From Candidatus Rokuibacteriota bacterium (GTDB lineage Bacteria; Methylomirabilota; Methylomirabilia; Rokubacteriales; CSP1-6), in assembly GCA_016201575.1 (NCBI GenBank), contig JACQCN010000424.1:1-6155 (forward strand): a stretch of DNA of 6,155 nucleotides, written 5' to 3'. How positions within the stretch are numbered: the stretch's first letter is position 1; every line of letters starts with the position of its first letter. The notes beneath the pieces were generated by a model that did not search any database, was not told the origin of the DNA, and saw only the letters and a program-made list of their open reading frames with translations. Of the stretch, positions 1-3,938 are shown one piece after another. The position numbers and the translations under genes were made by a program.

Positions 1-73
1 AAGGTAAATATCGGCCCGCCGTGGCTAATTACATGTCAACCTTCTGGGGTCGACGACCGCGGCAATATGCTGA

Positions 74-95
74 TTTCCCGTGACTTCTTGGGAAA
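74..95. repeat. Perfect inverted repeat upstream of the sigma factor gene
   Basis: The hexamer TTTCCC (74-79) and its exact complement GGGAAA (90-95) are separated by 10 bases. The repeat ends 45 bases before the sigma factor start codon, in otherwise AT-richer leader DNA. It has no T-run after it, so it does not look like a terminator. The position would suit a binding site for a dimeric regulator, or a hairpin in the leader RNA. The arms are short and chance occurrence is possible. Confidence 0.35.
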
Positions 96-140
96 AGTGA
101 GGCGGGAACTTCGGTCTAAGGGATTAGAAAGAGACGACCT

Positions 141-1028
141 ATGAGCAGTACGAATCCTCTCACCGACAGTGCGCCCACCGACCCAGGGGACCGTGCCCTC
201 GTGGCGCGCGCCCAGTCGGGCGAGCGCGACGCGCTCGAAGAGCTGGTCCGGCGCCATCAAGCGTGGATCTACAACATCACCGTCCGCATGCTCTACCACC
301 CCCAGGACGCCGAGGACGCGACGCAGGAGATTCTCATCAAGGCGCTCACCCGGCTATCGTCGTTCGAGGGCCGCAGCAGCTTCCGGACGTGGCTCTACCG
401 CATCGTCGTCAACCACGTGCTCAACACAAAGCGCGGCCGCCTCGAACCGGAGGCCGTGACCTTCAGCTGTTACGGCCATGGACTCGACAAGACGCCCGAC
501 CTGGACCCACCCGACCAGGCCACGGTGCCGGTCGACGTCCGCTTGCTTGTGGACGAAGCGAGGATCAGCTGCACGTCCGGCATGCTGCTCTGTCTCGATC
601 GCGCGCAACGCTTGATCTACATCCTCGGTGAGATCTTCGAGGTGAGCGACGCCGTCGGCGCCGAGCTGCTGGAGATCAGCCGCCAGAACTTCCGCCAGCG
701 CCTGGCTCGTGCCCGGCGGGACCTGCACAACTTCATGAACGACAAGTGCAGACTCGTCAATCGAGCGAACCCCTGCCGCTGTGCCAAGAAGACGCGCGGC
801 TTCATACAGGCGGGTTACGTGGATCCGGAGAACCTCTTGTTCGCGCGCGACCGCATCCGGGAGGTGCGCGAGGTCGCATCGAGGACGTACGGGGCGATCA
901 CGACGCTCGACGAGCAGTATGCGGAGATCTACCGCCGGCACCCGTTCTACGAGTCGCCGGATCTCGTGCCGGCGTTGAGACGGCTGCTCGAGAGCCCGGA
1001 TTTCGGGCGGGCGACCGAGCTCCCTTGA
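141..1028 (+). CDS. ECF-like sigma-70 family RNA polymerase sigma factor with Cys-rich C-terminal extension
   Basis: This 295-residue protein should direct RNA polymerase to a specific promoter set. Region 2 spans about residues 33-98, with the core-binding helix DAEDATQEILIKAL (56-69) and the -10 recognition part FRTWLYRIVVN (81-91). After a linker (about 99-140) comes region 4 (about 141-197), with the helix-turn-helix near EISRQNFRQRLARARRDL (178-195). Regions 1 and 3 are absent, as in ECF sigma factors. The protein is about 100 residues longer than a minimal ECF sigma: residues 198-295 are an extension opening with C203, C212 and C214 (C-x8-C-x-C, within NPCRCAKKT). Further cysteines are C110 in the linker and C144 and C151 at the start of region 4. 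From memory, this Cys block recurs in a subset of ECF-like sigmas. Metal or redox sensing is inference, by analogy with the CorE (ECF44) type. The ATG follows a purine-rich AGAAAGAGA (126-134) at 6-base spacing. No anti-sigma gene is adjacent. Confidence 0.9.
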   Translation: MSSTNPLTDSAPTDPGDRALVARAQSGERDALEELVRRHQAWIYNITVRMLYHPQDAEDATQEILIKALTRLSSFEGRSSFRTWLYRIVVNHVLNTKRGRLEPEAVTFSCYGHGLDKTPDLDPPDQATVPVDVRLLVDEARISCTSGMLLCLDRAQRLIYILGEIFEVSDAVGAELLEISRQNFRQRLARARRDLHNFMNDKCRLVNRANPCRCAKKTRGFIQAGYVDPENLLFARDRIREVREVASRTYGAITTLDEQYAEIYRRHPFYESPDLVPALRRLLESPDFGRATELP

Positions 1029-1269
1029 CGCCGATCACGATCGGAGGCGATGAGGCAGCCCCGGTGGAGATCCTGCGGGTGACGGCAAAGACCAACCGAG
1101 CCACGCCGGACACCGTCTCTTTCGGGCCGTGTGGGCCTTGTCCACCAGCCAGAGTGAGACGCCGGTCGAGGTGCTGCAGAATTCGACGTGAGCTGCCGCG
1201 AGACGAACTGGCCGGCGAGCTTCACGCGACCACCGGCGGTAAGCTCCGGATCCTCGAAGGCATCAGAGC
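1029..1269. other. Intergenic region between sigma factor and transporter; no supported gene
   Basis: These 241 bases hold no open frame with a start, ribosome site and convincing composition. The only structured element is a near-palindrome at 1031-1044, three bases after the sigma stop: CCGAT, loop CACG, ATCGG. No T-run follows, so it is not a canonical intrinsic terminator. Minus-strand frames stay partly open here, but none resembles a family I recognise. Confidence 0.5.
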
Positions 1270-2523
1270 GTGCTGCTGTCTGTCGGTCGTGCCATTGATG
1301 TTTTGGAATCGGTCATCGTGACCGCGATCCCGGTCCTCGTTGTCGTTTGCCTACTCACGTTTCTCCACTACGTCGGCGCCCAGATGCGCGGGCCGGTTCT
1401 TCCCCTCTATGCCGCCGCCCACGGCGCCACGGCGACGGGCGTCGGGTTCATCGTCGGCGCCCACATGACGGTGGCGGCGGTCGGCTCGATTCCGCTCGGT
1501 CGTGCCTCGGACGTCTGGGGTCGCCGCCCGCTCCTGGTGGGCGGGATGGCCGTGGGCGCCGTGACCGCGCTGCTTCTGCCCCTCGTCGAAGGCGAGCTCG
1601 CGCTCATGACGATCTACGGGCTCGCGGGGTTCGGCGTGGCGGCGTTCTCGCCGAGCGCGCTCTCGCTGGTGGGCGATGCGGCCGCGCCGGGCAGGGCCGG
1701 CCACGCCTACGCGTGGTACTCGACGGCGCACTACGGTGCGATCGGGATCGGGCCGTTCCTCGGCGGTCTCGTTGCCGAATGGTGGGGATATCGTATCGCC
1801 TTCCTCGGGAGCGCCGTCGGCATCGCCATCGCCCTGGTTGTCGGCCTGGCCATGCCGATGCGACCGGCCGCCCAGGTGAGCGGCCGGTCTCGCGCCACGT
1901 TCGCCGACATCAGAGGCAACGCGAGCGTCTGGGCCGGGTGGGTCGTGTCAGTCAGCGGCCTTCTCATCCAGGGCGTGGTCTTCACGTTCTTTCCCCTGCT
2001 CGGTCACGAGCGGGGCCTCACGCCCGCCGCCATCGGCCTCGTGTTCCTCGTCCTGGGGCTCGCGAACACGGTGGCACGCGTCCCGGCTGGGTGGCTGGTG
2101 GACCGTACCGGGCGCTCCTCCCCGTATGCGATCGGTGGCGTCATGGTGGCATCGGCGGCGACTACCCTGCTGCCTCACGTTAGCGGCCAAGCCACCTTGC
2201 TGGCGCTGGTCGCCGTCTTCGGAACCGTCATCGGGATCGCCTTCGTCGCCATCGGTGTCGCGCTGGCGGCATCGACGACGCCGGCCACCCGGGGGTTAGT
2301 CATGGGCGGCTACAGTACGTCTCTCTATCTCGGACTCGCCCTCGGGTCGTTCGCGCTCGGACCCGTCATCACGCACCACGGGTACTCGTTTGGCTTTGCG
2401 ACAGGGGGAGCCGCGGGCGTGATCGGCGCGCTCGTCGCTGCGCTTCTCTGGGCCGTGGCCGGCCCGCCCCGCTCGGGCGATGTAGGCGTCTTATCGGCAA
2501 GCGGCGGTTCGATCGGCCGCTGA
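1270..2523 (+). CDS. Major facilitator superfamily transporter, 12-TM drug/H+ antiporter type
   Basis: This 417-residue inner-membrane protein is very hydrophobic, with about twelve predicted membrane helices (first about 21-38, last about 372-397), the usual MFS size. The loop between helices 2 and 3 carries motif A as LGRASDVWGRRPLL (76-89). The equivalent loop in the second half has a degenerate copy, GWLVDRTGR (274-282). Helix 5 has GIGPFLGG (159-166), which matches the motif C (antiporter) signature of proton-driven exporters. Export of a small molecule or drug in exchange for protons is therefore likely, but the substrate cannot be read. A cytoplasmic central loop lies at about 197-218. 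The GTG start at 1270 has AAGG (1257-1260) at about 9 bases. A GTG at 1318 (residue 17) would also leave all helices intact. It lies 241 bases after the sigma gene on the same strand, so co-transcription is possible but not shown. Confidence 0.93.
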   Translation: MLLSVGRAIDVLESVIVTAIPVLVVVCLLTFLHYVGAQMRGPVLPLYAAAHGATATGVGFIVGAHMTVAAVGSIPLGRASDVWGRRPLLVGGMAVGAVTALLLPLVEGELALMTIYGLAGFGVAAFSPSALSLVGDAAAPGRAGHAYAWYSTAHYGAIGIGPFLGGLVAEWWGYRIAFLGSAVGIAIALVVGLAMPMRPAAQVSGRSRATFADIRGNASVWAGWVVSVSGLLIQGVVFTFFPLLGHERGLTPAAIGLVFLVLGLANTVARVPAGWLVDRTGRSSPYAIGGVMVASAATTLLPHVSGQATLLALVAVFGTVIGIAFVAIGVALAASTTPATRGLVMGGYSTSLYLGLALGSFALGPVITHHGYSFGFATGGAAGVIGALVAALLWAVAGPPRSGDVGVLSASGGSIGR

Positions 2524-2583
2524 GCTCGAATTTCTGCACCAGCCGACTTCGACCGCCCCCATCCGGTGGAGAGGTCAAGCGCC

Positions 2584-2826
2584 ATGGGTGATGCCGGCGA
2601 ACCGATCCGCCTCGTCGTGGACCTCGAACAGCGCCTGCCTGTTTGTGTGCTCCTGCGGGCCGCTCACCGCGCGGACGGCAAAGCCTCGATCTGGCCGGCC
2701 GAGTCCTGGCTGGTGTCTCCGACGTCGGCGATGCGAATGGTCGCGGGAGACACGCGAGGCGCCGCATGCATCTGCTTGAAAAATTGGCGGGCTCGACGGG
2801 ATTCGAACCCGCGACCTCTGGATTGA
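2584..2826 (+). CDS. Doubtful small ORF overlapping tRNA-Asp on the opposite strand
   Basis: This 80-codon frame starts with ATG after a good Shine-Dalgarno-like GGAGAGG (2568-2574, spacing 9), 60 bases after the transporter stop. It matches no domain I know. Its last 14 or so codons are antisense to tRNA-Asp and give the peptide RRDSNPRPLD, a well-known artefact of translating the wrong strand of a tRNA gene. If it is real, it is a small soluble protein of unknown function whose end is dictated by the tRNA. More likely it is chance reading in GC-rich DNA, or the front of a gene truncated at the tRNA. Confidence 0.15.
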   Translation: MGDAGEPIRLVVDLEQRLPVCVLLRAAHRADGKASIWPAESWLVSPTSAMRMVAGDTRGAACICLKNWRARRDSNPRPLD

Positions 2827-2862
2827 CAGTCCAGTGTGCTAACCAGGCTGCACCACGAGCCC
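2785..2862 (-). tRNA. tRNA-Asp (anticodon GTC)
   Basis: The minus strand folds into a full cloverleaf of 78 bases including the encoded CCA. The acceptor stem is GGGCTCG with CGAGCCC, and the D stem is GTGC/GCAC. The anticodon stem CTGGA/TCCAG holds the loop CTGTCAA, and the T stem GCGGG/CCCGT holds TTCGAAT. The anticodon GTC lies at 2825-2827. The base before CCA is G, and G73 together with the GTC anticodon are the known aspartate identity elements, so the assignment is firm. A run of five T follows the CCA almost directly on the minus strand (2783-2779) and may help end transcription, although no separate hairpin precedes it. The gene appears to have its own promoter (-10 box at 2903-2908). 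Confidence 0.97.
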
Positions 2863-2902
2863 GCCACGCCGCTTCAGATCCGGACAACAAACGTGACGGG
2901 GA

Positions 2903-2908
2903 ATTATA
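2903..2908 (-). promoter_or_regulatory. Perfect TATAAT -10 box for tRNA-Asp
   Basis: Read on the minus strand this is exactly TATAAT, 40 bases upstream of the tRNA-Asp 5' end. Transcription would start near 2896 and give a leader of about 33 bases for RNase P to remove. No good TTGACA-like -35 hexamer is seen at 16-18 bases upstream. An exact TATAAT in such GC-rich sequence, at this position, is unlikely to be accidental. Confidence 0.65.
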
Positions 2909-2967
2909 CACCAATCGCCGCGACACGCAGCCCCGCGACCTCTGACTCAGCTCCCCGACACCCGCCC

Positions 2968-3201
2968 GTCACGGACACGGGGCCGGGGGTCAGCGCGGAG
3001 TTCCTGCCCCACATCTTCGAGCCCTTCCGTCAGGCCGACAGCAGCACCACCCGCCCGCACGGCGGGCTCGGGCTGGCCCTCGTCCGGCACCTGGTCGAGC
3101 TGCTCGGCGGCGGGGTGGCCGCCGACAGCCAGGGAGAGGGGCGAGGCGCCCGCTTCGCGGTGACGCTCCCTCTCCTCAGGACGACCAGCCGGATGATCTG
3201 A
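2968..3201 (+). pseudogene. C-terminal fragment of a histidine kinase (HATPase_c domain remnant)
   Basis: About 77 codons encode the end of a sensor-kinase ATP-binding domain. They hold the G1 box as DTGPG, the F box region as [11 protein letters not shown], and the G2 box within [12 protein letters not shown]. The final strand pattern [10 protein letters not shown] is followed by a short unrelated tail and a TGA. The N box, the phospho-accepting His region and all sensor domains are missing. The open frame continues left only into sequence antisense to tRNA-Asp, so there is no proper start. Intact relatives that I remember read HGGLGLGLA; here one GL pair is absent, which would damage the ATP lid. 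The parent was probably a multi-domain or hybrid kinase. This piece cannot be an active kinase and most likely arrived or was left by rearrangement. Confidence 0.75.
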
Positions 3202-3238
3202 TGGGCGTTGACGTCGCCGCCCCACTCGGTGATCATCA

Positions 3239-3538
3239 ATGGCTCGACTCATGACACCAGAGGAACGCCGCCGGCACCCGCGCCACCCCGCTACCTGGCC
3301 GCTCCGTCTCTGGCTGACGGAGCGCAGCTTCGTGGCGGGGCACGCGGTGAACGCCAGCCGGTCCGGCGTGCTGGCACAGCTGACGTGGCTTCCGGCGGGG
3401 ATCGTGAAGCTCGAGGAGCGGTACGTGCTGGAGATCGAGCCGGGAATGGACACGGCCGTGAAATGCCCCGTCGTGATCCGGCGTCTCAGCTTGCCGACGG
3501 TCGGGCTGGAGAGCCTGCAGGAGATCGACGTCGCGTAG
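3239..3538 (+). CDS. Small single-domain PilZ protein (putative c-di-GMP receptor)
   Basis: This 99-residue protein has the two hallmark c-di-GMP binding motifs of the PilZ family. The first is RxxxR at R11-R15 (in RRRHPRHP), and the second is (D/N)xSxxG at N38-A-S-R-S-G43, with alternating beta-strand-like hydrophobics after it (VLEIE at 63-67, CPVVIRRLS at 76-84). Its length equals a single PilZ domain with no partner domain, as in adaptor proteins that bind c-di-GMP and then act on motility, secretion or exopolysaccharide machinery; the actual partner is unknown. ATG 3239 has GGTGA (3228-3232) at 6 bases. A second in-frame ATG at 3251 (residue 5) would also keep both motifs. No cyclase or phosphodiesterase gene is nearby. 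It follows the kinase fragment by 37 bases on the same strand. Confidence 0.8.
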   Translation: MARLMTPEERRRHPRHPATWPLRLWLTERSFVAGHAVNASRSGVLAQLTWLPAGIVKLEERYVLEIEPGMDTAVKCPVVIRRLSLPTVGLESLQEIDVA

Positions 3539-3574
3539 CGGTGGTTCGGCTCGATCTCGAGGGTTCGCCGCAGG

Positions 3575-3590
3575 GGGCCAAGGAAGGCCC
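3575..3590. repeat. GC hairpin downstream of the PilZ gene
   Basis: GGGCC (3575-3579) and GGCCC (3586-3590) can pair around the loop AAGGAA. It lies 37 bases after the PilZ stop and, on the other strand, about 57 bases beyond the tRNA-Val 3' end, so it could sit in either transcript. No T-run adjoins it on either strand, so intrinsic termination is not well supported. Confidence 0.25.
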
Positions 3591-3646
3591 GCGACTTGGG
3601 CCGCGCGATATTTTCGAGGCGAGTGATCCGCAAGGGGCCGGAAATC

Positions 3647-3723
3647 TGGTGGGCGGAACAGGGTTCGAACCTGTGACCTCAGCCTTGTAAGGGCTGCGCT
3701 CTACCAAACTGAGCTATCCGCCC
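3647..3723 (-). tRNA. tRNA-Val (anticodon TAC)
   Basis: The minus strand gives a complete 77-base cloverleaf with encoded CCA. The acceptor stem is GGGCGGA/TCCGCCC, and the D stem is GCTC/GAGC. The anticodon stem CAGCC/GGCTG holds the loop CTTACAA, and the T stem ACAGG/CCTGT holds TTCGAAC. The anticodon TAC lies at 3687-3689 and reads valine GTA (and by wobble other GTN codons). A73 before CCA agrees with valine identity. A TGC-TACGAT extended -10-like element (about 3733-3741, minus strand) lies only 9 bases upstream, which would give a very short leader. That promoter call is weak. Confidence 0.97.
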
Positions 3724-3781
3724 GCGAGGGCTATCGTAGCACACGGCGCGCACCACGCCCGTGCGCCGGCCGAGAGGTTCA

Positions 3782-3916
3782 GCGGCGCCGCGACTGCTCC
3801 TGCACGGCGCGGCGGAACGCGAGGGGGTCGGACACGAGGGGAAACAGCTCGTGGGCGCCCCCGGAGATTCGATTGCGCCGGCGAAGCCGGCGCTCGAGAG
3901 TGGTGACCGCGGCAAA
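3782..3916 (-). pseudogene. Possible C-terminal remnant of an unidentified gene
   Basis: This minus-strand frame is open for 45 codons between TGA at 3917-3919 and TGA at 3779-3781. It ends with ELFPLVSDPLAFRRAV and then QEQSRRR. In the last 23 codons, all but one end in G or C, which is the signature of coding sequence in this genome style. The stretch has no ATG, GTG or TTG start, so it cannot be a normal gene by itself. I do not recognise the family. It begins shortly after the TPR gene's stop, in another frame, so it could be a decayed downstream gene or a frameshifted end. The upstream half includes the strong hairpin at 3875-3893. Confidence 0.3.
3875..3893 (-). terminator. Strong GC hairpin after the TPR gene, possible transcription stop
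   Basis: GCGCCGGC and GCCGGCGC form a perfect 8-bp stem with a 3-base loop (TTC on the minus strand). It lies 45 bases past the stop of the TPR gene and ahead of tRNA-Val. Location and strength suit transcript ending or 3'-end protection, but the following bases (AATCGAAT) lack a T-run, so it is not a classical intrinsic terminator. Confidence 0.35.
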
Positions 3917-3938
3917 TCACCGTTACTCCGACGCGCCG

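Noticed and set aside
354..941. 195-codon minus-strand frame opposite the sigma factor
   Set aside because: It is antisense to well-conserved sigma regions 2 and 4 and lacks a recognisable domain or ribosome site.
746..1321. 191-codon plus-strand frame spanning the sigma-transporter gap
   Set aside because: It begins inside the sigma gene in another frame, with Arg/Pro/Cys-rich low-complexity composition and no ribosome site of its own.
2369..2926. 185-codon minus-strand frame across tRNA-Asp
   Set aside because: It contains the peptide EVAGSNPVEP, a classic mistranslation of tRNA genes, and is Arg/Pro rich.
2786..3070. 10-base direct repeat GGCGGGCTCG at 2786-2795 and 3061-3070
   Set aside because: The second copy is explained by the kinase G2-box codons, and 10-base GC-rich matches are expected by chance in a window this size.
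3030..3239. Minus-strand frame starting [18 protein letters not shown], opposite the kinase fragment and PilZ start
   Set aside because: The first 20 residues look protein-like, but the rest is antisense to the clear kinase motifs, and I know no matching family.
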